Positions 1 to 8,414 of a stretch of 64,000 nt of DNA are shown here, piece after piece (position 1 is the first letter of the stretch; every line of letters starts with the position of its first letter). The notes beneath the pieces are model-generated. The model was given only the letters and a program-made list of their open reading frames with translations. It had not been told where the DNA came from and made no database searches. Location of the stretch: contig CAXXKO010000029.1 of the NCBI GenBank assembly GCA_963666705.2, forward strand, positions 310,001 to 374,000. The letters are read 5' to 3'. The DNA comes from G963666705 sp963666705. Its GTDB lineage: Bacteria > Pseudomonadota > Alphaproteobacteria > CADEGL01. Position numbers and translations under genes: made by a program.

Positions 1-122
1 TCCTCGACGACACCGAGGCCATCATCGACGCCTGTTGCCAAGCATGGATCGACCTCATCGCAGAACCGGATCGTATGCGAACCCTCTGCGCCTATCCATG
101 GATCATGAAGGTGATTTCATAG
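1..122 (+). CDS. IS630-family transposase, C-terminal end (cut by window edge)
   Basis: The frame opening at base 3 encodes 39 residues before a TAG stop. It contains an alternating pattern with DTEAIIDACCQAW and then LCAYPWI, which matches the extreme C-terminus of IS630-family DDE transposases. Everything upstream lies outside the window, so it cannot be judged whether the gene is whole. The stop codon is followed at once by the open frame of a different (IS1595-type) transposase, with no room for an IS630 terminal repeat. The element is therefore probably a remnant joined by recombination or insertion. Confidence 0.6.
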   Translation, partial: LDDTEAIIDACCQAWIDLIAEPDRMRTLCAYPWIMKVIS

Positions 123-791
123 GCTCACTGGTATGAGACCGCATGGCTGATGGCTCACAAGCTGCGCCATGGCTTGGCGGAGCGGCCGGATGCGTTGCTG
201 GACGGCATGGTCGAGGTCGATGAGAGCTACTACGGCGGGCGCGGCAAGCCCGAGAGCCGGGGCCGCGGGATGGCCAATGCCAACAAGAGCCTGCTCGTGC
301 TGGCGGTGGAGAAGGTGGCGGTGGCGCCGGGCAAGGGGGTCGAGGGCAGCGGCTTCGTCGCCGGCCGGGCGCGACTTGCCATCCTGCCCCGGGCCAATGC
401 CGAGCAGCTCGGCGGCTTCGTGCGGGCCGCCGTGACGCCGGGCGCGCGCCTGCTGACCGACGATTTCAAGGGCTATGCCGGGCTCGGCGCCGTCTACCGG
501 CACCAGCCCACCGTCCAAGGCCAAGGCAAGAACGCCGAGACGCAGATGCCGATCATCCACGTCCTGTTCAGCAACCTCAAGACCTGGCTCAACGGCACCT
601 ACCATGGCGTCAGCGCCAAGCACTTGCCGCGCTATGGCCGGGAATGGGCCTATCGCTTCAACCGCCGCCGGCGGATCGACGACCTCGGCGACTTCGTCCT
701 GAGCCGCGCCACGGCCCGGCCAACCATCACATACCGCCAGTTGATCCATGGCTTGCAACCCCAGGGCGCACGACCTGCCTTAACCGGATAG
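123..791 (+). pseudogene. IS1595-family (ISXO2-like) transposase, N-terminally truncated
   Basis: The frame reads through from the preceding TAG without a start codon (first in-frame ATG at 150). The text around YETAWLMAHKLRHGL, then VEVDESYYGG, TDDFKGYAG, VLFSNLKTWLNGTYHGV and the Arg-rich WAYRFNRRRR tail, matches the DDE-type ISXO2-like domain of IS1595 transposases. The usual N-terminal zinc-ribbon (about 80-90 residues) is missing because the frame is fused to an IS630 relic. The C-terminus overlaps a terminal repeat (774-792). It probably encodes no functional transposase. Confidence 0.8.
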
Positions 792-792
792 G
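774..792 (+). repeat. IS1595 terminal repeat, copy 1
   Basis: The sequence cctgccttaaccggatagg covers the last codons and stop of the IS1595-type transposase. It recurs at 6135-6153 with 17 of 19 bases identical. It is read as the right end of the IS1595 element. Confidence 0.5.
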
Positions 793-923
793 GACGATAG
801 GTTTATACCGTCGGCCGCCCACCGGGGTAGCGGGGAGTTTCGCAATAATTTTATGATTTACGGAACTTTAAACGAGCGCGGGGTATTGTCGGGCCGACGA
901 TCACCGACGGGGTCCCAATCCAG

Positions 924-2324
924 TTGTCGACCATCGAGCCTCATGCGCCGGTCGAGGCATTCCTCAACGACCTGGCGCGCATTCCCAATCACCAGATATA
1001 CGGCCGCGTGACGGCCGTGCTGGGCATGCTCGTCGAGATCGGCGGCGTCGGGCGCGAGCTTGCCGTCGGCAGTCGCTGCCGCATCACGACGCGCGACGGC
1101 AGGGTGCTCGAGTGCGAGGTCGTGGGATTCCGCGGCGGCCACGCCCTCGCCATGCCGTTCGGCGAGCTCGACGGCGTGGGCATCGGCTGCAAGGCCGATG
1201 TCGGGGATGCGGACCCCGCGATCTACCCGGACGAGAGCTGGCTCGGCCGCATCGTCAATGCCCTGGGCGAGCCCGTCGACGGCAAGGGCCCGCTGCGTCC
1301 AGGCCCGGTTGCCTACGGCCTGCGCAACCGCCCGCCCGCCGCCAACACGCGCCACCGGGTGGCGGGGAAGATCGACCTCGGCGTGCGTGCCATGAACGCC
1401 TTCCTCACCTGTTGCCGGGGTCAGCGCATGGGCATCTTCTCGGGCTCGGGCGTCGGCAAGTCGACCCTCCTCTCCATGCTCGCGCGCTACACGGCCTCGG
1501 ACGTGAACGTCATCGGCCTGGTCGGCGAGCGCGGGCGCGAGGTGCAGGAGTTCGTCGAGGACGACCTCGGCCCCGAGGGCCTGGCGCGCAGCGTGATCGT
1601 GGTGTCGACCTCCGACGAATCGCCCCTCATGCGCCGGCAGGCGGCCTATCTGACCCTGAGCGTGGCGGAATATTTCCGCGACCGGGACAACGACGTTCTC
1701 TGCCTGATGGACAGCGTGACGCGCTTCGCCATGGCGCAGCGCGAGATCGGCCTCTCCGCGGGCGAGCCGCCGACCACGAAGGGCTATACGCCGAGCGTCT
1801 TCGCCGAGCTGCCCAAGCTGCTCGAGCGGGCAGGCCCCGGCGCCGGGCGCGGCACCATCACCGGCCTCTTCACCGTGCTGGTCGAGGGCGACGACCACAA
1901 CGAGCCGATCGCCGACGCGGTTCGCGGCACCATCGACGGCCATATCGTGCTCGACCGCACAATCGCCGAGCGTGGGCGCTTCCCGGCCATCGACGTGCTG
2001 CGCAGCGTCTCGCGGACCATGCCGGCCTGCCTTTCGCCCGAGGAGGCCGCGCTCGTCGAACGCGCGCGCGCGCTCATATCCCGATACGAGGACATGGCGG
2101 AGATGATCCGGCTCGGCGCCTATCGTCCCGGTGCGAGCGCCGAGGTAGACGAGGCGATCCACTACTATCCGGCCCTCGAAGCCTTTCTCCGCCAGCGCCA
2201 GGACGAGCAGAGCGACCTCGATGCCACCTACCGGGCGCTTTCGGCGATCCTGCAAGGCGATTCGGAGCCGAGTGGCGACGAGGCCGACGGGGCGGACGAA
2301 GCGGCGGGGGTTGAAGCCGCATGA
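924..2324 (+). CDS. fliI: Flagellum-specific ATPase FliI
   Basis: FliI is the cytoplasmic ATPase of the flagellar type III export apparatus; it energises delivery of rod, hook and filament subunits. The 466-residue product has the F1-beta-like fold order: an N-terminal beta domain, Walker A SGSGVGKST at about 173-181, Walker B DVLCLMDS at about 257-264, and the conserved region around GEPPTTKGYTPSVFAELP. Length is normal for the family. The chosen start is TTG at 924, because no in-frame ATG lies closer to the conserved N-terminus; the ribosome site (ACGGGG region) is weak. It overlaps fliJ by 4 bp (ATGA), so the two are translationally coupled. Its usual flagellar neighbours are absent: IS debris lies just upstream and an IS21 element downstream. 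Confidence 0.95.
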   Translation: MSTIEPHAPVEAFLNDLARIPNHQIYGRVTAVLGMLVEIGGVGRELAVGSRCRITTRDGRVLECEVVGFRGGHALAMPFGELDGVGIGCKADVGDADPAIYPDESWLGRIVNALGEPVDGKGPLRPGPVAYGLRNRPPAANTRHRVAGKIDLGVRAMNAFLTCCRGQRMGIFSGSGVGKSTLLSMLARYTASDVNVIGLVGERGREVQEFVEDDLGPEGLARSVIVVSTSDESPLMRRQAAYLTLSVAEYFRDRDNDVLCLMDSVTRFAMAQREIGLSAGEPPTTKGYTPSVFAELPKLLERAGPGAGRGTITGLFTVLVEGDDHNEPIADAVRGTIDGHIVLDRTIAERGRFPAIDVLRSVSRTMPACLSPEEAALVERARALISRYEDMAEMIRLGAYRPGASAEVDEAIHYYPALEAFLRQRQDEQSDLDATYRALSAILQGDSEPSGDEADGADEAAGVEAA

Positions 2325-2740
2325 AAGGCATCGAGTCCCTGATCCGCCTGCACAAATGGCGCGTCGACGAGGAACGGCGCCGGCTGGTGGCCCTCGAGAG
2401 CGTGGCCCTCGATTTCGACCGCCGCCTCGATGCCCTCGTGGCCGAGCTCCGGCACGAGTCGGCCGTCGCCAGCGGCTCCATCGACGCGGCGCTCGGCTTC
2501 GGCGGCTATGCCTCGGGTATGCGGGAGCGCCGCGAAAGGCTCATCCAGTCGAAGGAGGAGATCGAGGCCGAGATCGCCAGCGTTCGCGATCTGGTGTCGC
2601 GGGCCTTCGAGGAGCTCAAGCGCTACGAGATCCTGGCCGAGGATGGGCGCCGCCGCGCCGCGCTCAAGGAGAAGCGCGCGCAGCAGAGCGTTCTCGACGA
2701 TGTGGGAGTCGATCGCTTCCGGCGGGCGCGCTCCGCCTGA
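2321..2740 (+). CDS. fliJ: Flagellar export chaperone FliJ
   Basis: The product is 139 residues, almost entirely charged alpha-helix, with long coiled-coil character (RRRLVALESVALDFDRRLDAL, then EEIEAEIASVRDLVSRAFEELKRYE). This matches FliJ in size and position. FliJ is the soluble coiled-coil protein that acts as the gamma-like stalk of the FliI hexamer and recycles export chaperones. Sequence identity in this family is low, so the call rests mainly on length, coiled-coil pattern and the 4-bp ATGA overlap with fliI. A hairpin lies 78 bp downstream. Confidence 0.85.
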   Translation: MKGIESLIRLHKWRVDEERRRLVALESVALDFDRRLDALVAELRHESAVASGSIDAALGFGGYASGMRERRERLIQSKEEIEAEIASVRDLVSRAFEELKRYEILAEDGRRRAALKEKRAQQSVLDDVGVDRFRRARSA

Positions 2741-2817
2741 GCGCCTCCGCGCTTCTGTATCGCTCAAGCGCCGCTCAGGCTGGCCTCGCATAAGCTCGGG
2801 CGCCCACGCGGCGCTTG

Positions 2818-2852
2818 CCAGACGGCAATGAGTCAAGCTCATCACCGTCTGG
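2818..2852 (+). terminator. Hairpin after fliJ (possible terminator)
   Basis: A 15-bp inverted repeat (2818-2832 and 2838-2852, 13 of 15 pairing, arms beginning CCAGACGG and ending CCGTCTGG) with a 5-nt loop lies downstream of fliJ. It is followed by TTGTCT, only weakly U-rich. It may end the fliIJ transcript or be a small palindromic repeat. The rest of 2741-2988 shows no recognisable gene. Confidence 0.4.
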
Positions 2853-2995
2853 TTGTCTAATTCCGGTTCGTTGGTCAAGCCCTTCCGGACCCTTGTCTCC
2901 ACCGGGAACACGGTTGTCTGCGAAGTCTTCCCCGGCGGGTCCGCCGGGTCGCTTCATGATAGTGCCCTTTGGCTTCGGCCTCCCAAGGTGTCAAT

Positions 2996-3014
2996 GGCGG
3001 AGCAAAAAGGGACC
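2996..3014 (+). repeat. IS21 left terminal inverted repeat
   Basis: 19-bp arm that pairs with 5488-5506 at 17 of 19 positions. A partial second copy of the aagggacc motif follows near 3030, as is usual for the multiple end repeats of IS21 elements. Confidence 0.7.
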
Positions 3015-3179
3015 ACCTCGGCGGTGTAAGAAGGGACCGCTTGGCGGCTGCGGGCTTGTCCCCGTAGTCCACGGGAGGGCCCCGCGCGCGACGCGGTGTG
3101 CCCTCAACAGGCTGACGCGGCGGCGCGCGCGGGAGGGACCTGTGGGCCCACGGGGTCAAGCGTGGGCTGGGTGGTCGGT

Positions 3180-3945
3180 TCAGTTAGCAGTCGGGGTTTG
3201 ACGCCTGCGGCTCTGGTTGAGCCTGTAGCTGTCACCGTTCATCTCGAGGATGTTGACGTGGTGGGTGAGGCGATCGAGGAGCGCGCCGGTGAGGCGCTCG
3301 GAGCCGAACACCTCGGTCCATTCGTCGAAGGGCAGATTGGTGGTGACCAGGGTCGAGCCCCGCTCGTAGCGTTGGCTGAACACCTCGAACAACAGCTCGG
3401 CGCCGGTCTTCGACAGCGGCACGAAGCCGAGTTCGTCGACGATCAGAAGCTTGTAGGTGGCGAGCTTCTTCTGGAACCTCAGCAGCTGCTTGTCATCGCG
3501 GGCCTCGATGAGTTCGTGGACCAGCGCGGCGGCGGTGATGAAGCCGACCGAGAGGCCCTTCTGGCAGGCCGCCAGGCCGAGACCGAGGGCGATGTGGGTC
3601 TTGCCGGTCCCACTGTTGCCGAGCGCGATGAGGTTCTCGCGGCGCTCGATGTACTCGCAGCGGGCCAGCTCCAGGACCAGCGCCTTGTTGAGCGAGGGGA
3701 TGACCTTGAAGTCGAAGCTGTCGAGGCTCTTGACCACGGGGGAAGCGCGCCGCCTTGATGCGCCGCTCGACCATGCGGCGCTCGCGGTCGATCAGCTCGA
3801 GCTCGGCGAGTCTCAACAGGTAGCGGACGTGATCGACGCCTTCCGAGGCGCACTGCCGGGCGATCTTGTCGTACTCGCGCAGGAAGGTCGGCAGCTTCAG
3901 CGTCTCGAGGTGGTGGGCGAGCAGCACTTGCGGTGTGTCGGTCAT
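3180..3945 (-). pseudogene. istB: IS21 helper ATPase IstB, frameshifted
   Basis: IstB is the AAA+ regulator that assembles with IstA on IS21 ends and selects the target. The N-terminal part (start ATG at 3945, MTDTPQVLLAHHLETLKLP) is in one frame and the rest (Walker A GNSGTGKTH, Walker B LLIVDELGF, sensor TTNLPF) in another. The frames switch at a run of five G at 3738-3742; removing one G restores the usual RFPVVKSLDSFDF junction. The gene overlaps the end of istA by 4 bp. Either the gene is inactive, this is a slippage or sequencing error at the homopolymer, or a frameshift is used. Confidence 0.85.
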
Positions 3946-5441
3946 GCGCCGAGCCCCGACAGCAGGCTCATGTACGACTTGGCGGACGTCATCGCGACCC
4001 GGGCGCGCGGCAGATACGGATAGACGTCGAGGTTGAGCCTGGGCGGCCGCCGCTCGATGCGGCACAGTACCAGGTGCTTCACCGCATCAAAGCCGATTGC
4101 GCCGAGCCGCAGGGCGTCGCCGACCGCACCCTCGACCTCCTCGAGCCGGAAGGTCTCCAGTAGACGGAGCACCTGGACGTACTCGCGCTTGCCTGCCTTG
4201 CCCATACGAGCTTCGAGGAGCCGCCGCAGAGTGATGAAGGCCTCGGGCAGGTCCCAGCCCGCCAATGGCGCGGCCTGGTCGAGGGCGCCGATCTTCTGCT
4301 CGATCAAGGGCAGGTAATGCAGCGGGTCGAAGATCAGGTCCTCGCTGTCGTAGGACCGGCGGTGCCGGGCGATCACCTCGGCCCCGCAGCTGATCACCAC
4401 CTCATCGACGTAGCCCCGGATGAGCACCTCACGGTGGCCGTAGGCCACGGGCACGGAATAGTCGTTGCTGCGGTAACGCACCAGCGACAGCGAACTCGCC
4501 CGTCCAGGGCGCTTATCGCAGGCATCATAGGGAGCAGGCGGCAATGGCAAGAGAACTTGACGATCCCGCTCGAGACGCTCGCCGATGGTCTCCTTGTGGC
4601 CCCGCAGCCGCGCCGCCTGGCGCCGGCGGCACTGTTCGGCGAGAGCATCGTTGAGGGCCGCGAAGCTCTCGGCACGCGGGACGGGGACCAGGAAGTTCCG
4701 CCGGATGAAGCCGACCAGTCCCTCGACCTTGCCCTTGTCGTTGCCCTTGCCCGGCCGGCCGAACCTGTCCTCGAACAGATAGTGGGACTGAAGCTCCGTG
4801 AAGACGCGCGTTCGCTGCCGCTTCCCATCGCCCAGGATCCGGGCAACCGCCAGCTTGGTGTTGTCGTACAGGATGGATCGGGGGACGCCGCCGAAGAAGG
4901 CAAACGCCGCGTTGTGGCCATCGCAGAATGCTTCGGTCGTCTCCGCCGGATAGGCCGCAACAAAGCAACCATCACTGTGGGGAAGGTCGAAGGCAAGGAA
5001 GTGGATCTTCCGTAACGCGCCGCCGATCACCGCCATCGCTTCGCCGAAGTCCGCCTGGGCGTGACCGGGGGAATGGGAGAGTGGCACGAACACCTCACGC
5101 GACCGAAGCCCCTGCTCACGAACGTAGTCCTTCACGATGGTGTAGCCGCCCGTGAAACCGTACTCGTCCCGGAGGCGGTCGAAGATGCGCTTCGCAGTGT
5201 GCCGTTGCTTGCGGTGGCTGGTCCGATCGTCTTCCAAGATCCGATCGATGATTCCCGTGAACGGACCCAGCTTTGGCCGCCTCGGCGGCGCGCTTCGGCG
5301 ATACCCTGGCGGCACCGAGAACGACAGCATCTTACGGACCGTCTTGCGGTCTACACCAAACACCCGCGAGGCCTCGCGGGTGCTCATCCCCTCGACATGA
5401 CACGCCCGCCGAACCCGTGCGTACAACTCCACCCCATACAT
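3942..5441 (-). CDS. istA: IS21-family transposase IstA
   Basis: IstA is the DDE recombinase of IS21 elements. The 499-residue reading (start at 5441, MYGVELYARVRR, with a G-rich ribosome site directly upstream; an upstream in-frame ATG at 5495 lies inside the terminal repeat) has an N-terminal helix-turn-helix (STREASRVFGVDRKTVRKML). The rve-type catalytic core follows with the acidic triad in QADFGEA, LYDNTKLAV and KGKVEGLVG. Length is typical. It overlaps istB and appears intact even though istB is frameshifted. Confidence 0.93.
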   Translation of the reverse strand: MYGVELYARVRRACHVEGMSTREASRVFGVDRKTVRKMLSFSVPPGYRRSAPPRRPKLGPFTGIIDRILEDDRTSHRKQRHTAKRIFDRLRDEYGFTGGYTIVKDYVREQGLRSREVFVPLSHSPGHAQADFGEAMAVIGGALRKIHFLAFDLPHSDGCFVAAYPAETTEAFCDGHNAAFAFFGGVPRSILYDNTKLAVARILGDGKRQRTRVFTELQSHYLFEDRFGRPGKGNDKGKVEGLVGFIRRNFLVPVPRAESFAALNDALAEQCRRRQAARLRGHKETIGERLERDRQVLLPLPPAPYDACDKRPGRASSLSLVRYRSNDYSVPVAYGHREVLIRGYVDEVVISCGAEVIARHRRSYDSEDLIFDPLHYLPLIEQKIGALDQAAPLAGWDLPEAFITLRRLLEARMGKAGKREYVQVLRLLETFRLEEVEGAVGDALRLGAIGFDAVKHLVLCRIERRPPRLNLDVYPYLPRARVAMTSAKSYMSLLSGLGA

Positions 5442-5487
5442 CCCCCCCGCCTTCCAGTCAGAGCAACCCTGACAGAAGGCTATACGC

Positions 5488-5506
5488 GGTCCCATTTTGG
5501 TCCGCC
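5488..5506 (-). repeat. IS21 right terminal inverted repeat
   Basis: 19-bp arm complementary to 2996-3014 with two mismatches. It lies just outside the istA start. Confidence 0.7.
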
Positions 5507-5548
5507 GCAGCCGGATCGACCGGCCGCTTCAGTGGGGGATTATTGCTC

Positions 5549-5845
5549 TGCCGTTCTCATTCCCTCGATGTATTCGCGGTCCACAGTGTAGGCGGTGCCT
5601 TGGGCATCCTGCTCACGAGCTTCTTCGCCGCCACGGTTCTCGGCGGCCTCGGACTGGAAGGAACCATGGGGCATCAGCTTTGGGTTCAGGCCGTCGGCGT
5701 CGTTGCCACGGCGGCCTGGGCCGGGGTGTGCACCTACATCATCCTGATATTCGTGAGGGCGGTCTTGGGACTGCGCGTCAGCGAACAAGAGGAGGCCGAG
5801 GGTCTGGATATCGCGCATCACGGCGAGCGCGGATACCATTTGTGA
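5549..5845 (+). pseudogene. Ammonium transporter (Amt), C-terminal remnant
   Basis: The frame ending at 5845 encodes SLDVFAVHSVGGALG, a further transmembrane stretch (VQAVGVVATAAWAGVCTYIILIF), and the tail GLRVSEQEEAEGLDIAHHGERGY. This is the last two membrane helices and the cytoplasmic C-terminus characteristic of AmtB, the homotrimeric ammonium channel of the inner membrane that is gated by GlnK. The first roughly 300 residues are missing: the coding sequence emerges directly from the right end of the IS21 element. The exact boundary between IS and Amt sequence is uncertain by about 20 bp. It is not expected to function. Confidence 0.85.
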
Positions 5846-6170
5846 GCACAGGGTTTGAACGGCTCGCTCGATTGCTGCGCCTCCGTTTCACCCGCTCTGT
5901 CGTTGTGGGCCGCCTCCCAAGGCCCAGGCGGCAGGCGATTATCAAAAATCTAAGCGCGCAAAGTTTGTGAGTCCACTTAGCCCACGGCAGGTCAAGCTAT
6001 CCTGGTCAATCTGCTTTGATCCAGGATCCCGAAAAGCGTCGTAATCTAGGCACCACTAACTTCCGGTGAGGGTCAAAACCGGCCGATTGGGCGGTGTCGG
6101 CATGGCGCGTCGTTTACTCTATATGTAGTGGGTGTCTGTCTTAACCGGATAGGCACGCCTTGTTCTATCG
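5846..6170. other. Non-coding gap with a solo IS1595 end
   Basis: No convincing gene is seen. A weak hairpin (GCCGCCT and AGGCGGC arms, 5909-5932) follows the amt remnant. A lone copy of the IS1595 terminal repeat lies at 6135-6153. The rest is unassigned. Confidence 0.5.
6135..6153 (+). repeat. IS1595 terminal repeat, solo copy
   Basis: tctgtcttaaccggatagg matches 774-792 at 17 of 19 bases, but no transposase is attached. It is read as a scar of a lost or rearranged IS1595-type element, 5.3 kb from the truncated copy. Confidence 0.45.
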
Positions 6171-7274
6171 TTACCCCACCACCATCACCGGCTCCCCCAA
6201 CACCTCCATGCGCGGGGTGATACCGAGGCCGGGGGCTTCCGACGCCGCCATGTGGCCGCGGGTGCGGGTGGGGGCGCCTTCGGCGGTGCTGACGGTCACG
6301 TAGCTGTTGAAATCGGTGGCGGCGAAGCGGCTCTCGGGCGGGGTTGAGTGGGCGAGGTGGGCGATGGCCGCCGTGGTGATGTCGCCGCCCCAGGTGTCCT
6401 CGATGATCATGGTGTAGCCGAGGGAGACGGCGAGGTCGCGCAGCTCGCGCGCGCGGGTCAGGCCGCCGAGCTTCGAGATCTTGAGGTTGATCGTGTCCAT
6501 GGCGCCGTCGTTGTGGGCGCGCAGGAAGCTGTCGGTGCCGTCGATGCACTCGTCGAGGGTGAAGGGGTGATCCGTGCGCCGGCGGATGGTCAGGCATTCC
6601 TCGTAGGAAAGGCAGGGCTGCTCGATCGTGACGTCGATGTCGCGGACGGCGCGCACCACCCGCGCGGCCTGGTGCATGAGCCAGCCGGTGTTGGCGTCGG
6701 CGACCAGCATGTCGCCGGGCAGGGTCTCCTGCGCCGCGAGGCGGATGCGCGTGATGTCCTCGTCGAGGTCGCCGCCGACCTTGAGCTGGAATTTGGTGTA
6801 GCCCTCGGCCCGGTATTCGGCGACGCGCGCCGCCATCTTCTCGGGCGCCTCCTGGGAGATGGCGCGGTAGAGCGCCACGCTCTCGCCGAAGCGCCCGCCC
6901 AGGAGGGTCGCGACGGGGAGGCCGGCCGCCTTGCCGAGGATGTCCCAGCAGGCCATGTCGATGGCGCTCTTGGCGTAGGGATGGCCCTTCAGCGCCCGGT
7001 CCATGACGCTGTTGAGCGCGCCCACATGGCGCGGGTCGAGGCCGATGAGCTGGGGGGCCAGCTCGGCGATGCCGGCGCGCGCCCCGGCGGCGAAGGAGGC
7101 CAGGTAGAAGGGGCCGAGGGGGCAAATCTCGCCCCAGCCCGTGAGGCCGGCATCGGTCTCGATCCCGAGCACGGTCGAATCGAACACGGAAACCGATTTC
7201 CCGCCCGACCAGTTGTAGCTGCCCTCGCCCACCGGCAGGTCGACCTGGTAGGCGGTGATCTTCGTAATCTTCAT
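6171..7274 (-). CDS. Enolase-superfamily enzyme, hydroxyproline (betaine) dehydratase/epimerase-like (paralogue 1)
   Basis: 367-residue member of the mandelate racemase/muconate-lactonising group. These enzymes abstract a proton next to a carboxylate using Mg2+. Visible active-site residues are K165 (in KFQLKVGG), metal ligands D193 (VADAN), E218 (IEQP) and D241 (LDEC), and the opposite base K265 (NLKISKLGG). The first Lys of the usual KxK is Gln here. The text resembles, from memory, cis-3-hydroxyproline dehydratases and 4-hydroxyproline-betaine 2-epimerases; the substrate cannot be fixed from sequence. The next gene upstream on the same strand is a close paralogue 26 bp away, and a purine-type permease follows. 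Confidence 0.75.
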   Translation of the reverse strand: MKITKITAYQVDLPVGEGSYNWSGGKSVSVFDSTVLGIETDAGLTGWGEICPLGPFYLASFAAGARAGIAELAPQLIGLDPRHVGALNSVMDRALKGHPYAKSAIDMACWDILGKAAGLPVATLLGGRFGESVALYRAISQEAPEKMAARVAEYRAEGYTKFQLKVGGDLDEDITRIRLAAQETLPGDMLVADANTGWLMHQAARVVRAVRDIDVTIEQPCLSYEECLTIRRRTDHPFTLDECIDGTDSFLRAHNDGAMDTINLKISKLGGLTRARELRDLAVSLGYTMIIEDTWGGDITTAAIAHLAHSTPPESRFAATDFNSYVTVSTAEGAPTRTRGHMAASEAPGLGITPRMEVLGEPVMVVG

Positions 7275-7300
7275 GTGTTCAAGCCTTTAGGTCGTGTTAT

Positions 7301-8407
7301 TCAAGTGATGGTGAAGAGCGGATCGCCGAGCACATCCATGCGTGGCTTGATGCCGAGGCCGGGGCCCTTGGGCACGGTGATGCGCCCGTGCCCGTCGCTC
7401 TGCGGTGCGCCCTCGGCGAAGCTCGGGCTCACCTGGTAGTTGAAATCGAAGGTCCAGAAGCGCTGGGACTCGGGCGTCGAGGCGCCCAGTTGCACCATGG
7501 CCGCCGTCACGATATCGCCGCCCCAGCTGTCCGTGCAGCTATGGGGGATGCCGAGGGCGGCGCAGAGGTCGCGGATCTTCCGCATCTTGGTGAGGCCGCC
7601 CACCCGGCTGAGCTTGAGGCCGATGGCGTCCACGGCGCCGTCCGCCTGGGCGCGGATGAGGTCGTCCACGGTCTGGATGCACTCATCCAGCATGAAGGGC
7701 AAGGTGGTCGCCCGGCGGACGGACAAGCATTCCTCGTAGGTGGGGCAGGGCTGCTCGAGATAGATGTCGAGGTCCGCGGCGCCGCGCGCGAAGCGCATGG
7801 CCTGATGCTTGGTCCATTTGGTGTTGGCGTCGGCGACGAGGCGGTCGCCCTCGCGCAGCTCGGCGGCGACGGCGCGCACCCGCGCGATGTCCAGCTCCGG
7901 CGCGTCGCCCACCTTGACCTGGAAGATGCGGTATCCCTTCTCGCGCTCGGCCCGGGTCTTGGCGGCCATGGCCTCGGGCGTATCGACGTTGATGGCGCGC
8001 ATGACCTCCAGCTCGTCGCCGTAATGGCCGCCGAGGAGGGTCGCCACCGAGAGGCCCGTGGCGTGGCCCAGGATGTCCCAACAGGCGATATCCAGCGGCG
8101 CCTTGGCGTAGGGGTGGCCCTTCATGGCCCGGTCCATCGTGTGTTCGATCTCACCCAGCGCCCGCGGGTCGCGGCCGATCAGGTGGGGTGCGAGCTCGGC
8201 GATGCCGGCGCGGGCACCTTCGGCATAGGCGGGCAGGTAGGTGGCGCCCAGGGGGCACACTTCGCCCCAACCGGTGATGCCGGCATCGGTCTCGACGCGG
8301 ACGACGGTGCTGTCGAGGGCGGCGACAGCACCGCCCCCACCCCATTTGTAGATGCCCTCCAAAAGCGCCAGGTCGACGCGCCAGACCGAGATGCCGGTGA
8401 TTTTCAT
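7301..8407 (-). CDS. Enolase-superfamily enzyme (paralogue 2)
   Basis: 368-residue tandem paralogue of the gene at 6171-7274, alignable without gaps through the catalytic domain. It has the same residues at the same positions: K165 (IFQVKVG), D193, E218, D241, K265. Differences cluster in the N-terminal capping domain loop (residues 14-28) and in the stretch after 285, both of which shape substrate choice. The pair may therefore act on related but different substrates. It is on the minus strand, 7 bp downstream of the permease stop, so permease and both enzymes probably form one transcript. Confidence 0.75.
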   Translation of the reverse strand: MKITGISVWRVDLALLEGIYKWGGGGAVAALDSTVVRVETDAGITGWGEVCPLGATYLPAYAEGARAGIAELAPHLIGRDPRALGEIEHTMDRAMKGHPYAKAPLDIACWDILGHATGLSVATLLGGHYGDELEVMRAINVDTPEAMAAKTRAEREKGYRIFQVKVGDAPELDIARVRAVAAELREGDRLVADANTKWTKHQAMRFARGAADLDIYLEQPCPTYEECLSVRRATTLPFMLDECIQTVDDLIRAQADGAVDAIGLKLSRVGGLTKMRKIRDLCAALGIPHSCTDSWGGDIVTAAMVQLGASTPESQRFWTFDFNYQVSPSFAEGAPQSDGHGRITVPKGPGLGIKPRMDVLGDPLFTIT

Positions 8408-8414
8408 TGCTGGG

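Larger units (their letters stand above)
2989..5516 (-). mobile_element. IS21-family insertion sequence (approximate ends)
   Basis: The element carries istA and istB on the minus strand in the IS21 order. Terminal repeats are visible at 2996-3014 (ggcggagcaaaaagggacc) and, inverted, at 5488-5506 (ggtcccattttggtccgcc), with 17 of 19 bases matching. The outermost left end is probably the TGT at 2989. The right end lies some 10 bp beyond the repeat. No convincing target duplication was found. The right end abuts the coding sequence of a truncated ammonium transporter, so insertion or later deletion removed most of that gene. Confidence 0.85.

Noticed and set aside
5441..5495. Upstream ATG at 5495 as the istA start
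   Set aside because: It would place coding sequence through the IS terminal repeat. The ATG at 5441 has a G-rich ribosome site and fits the family N-terminus.
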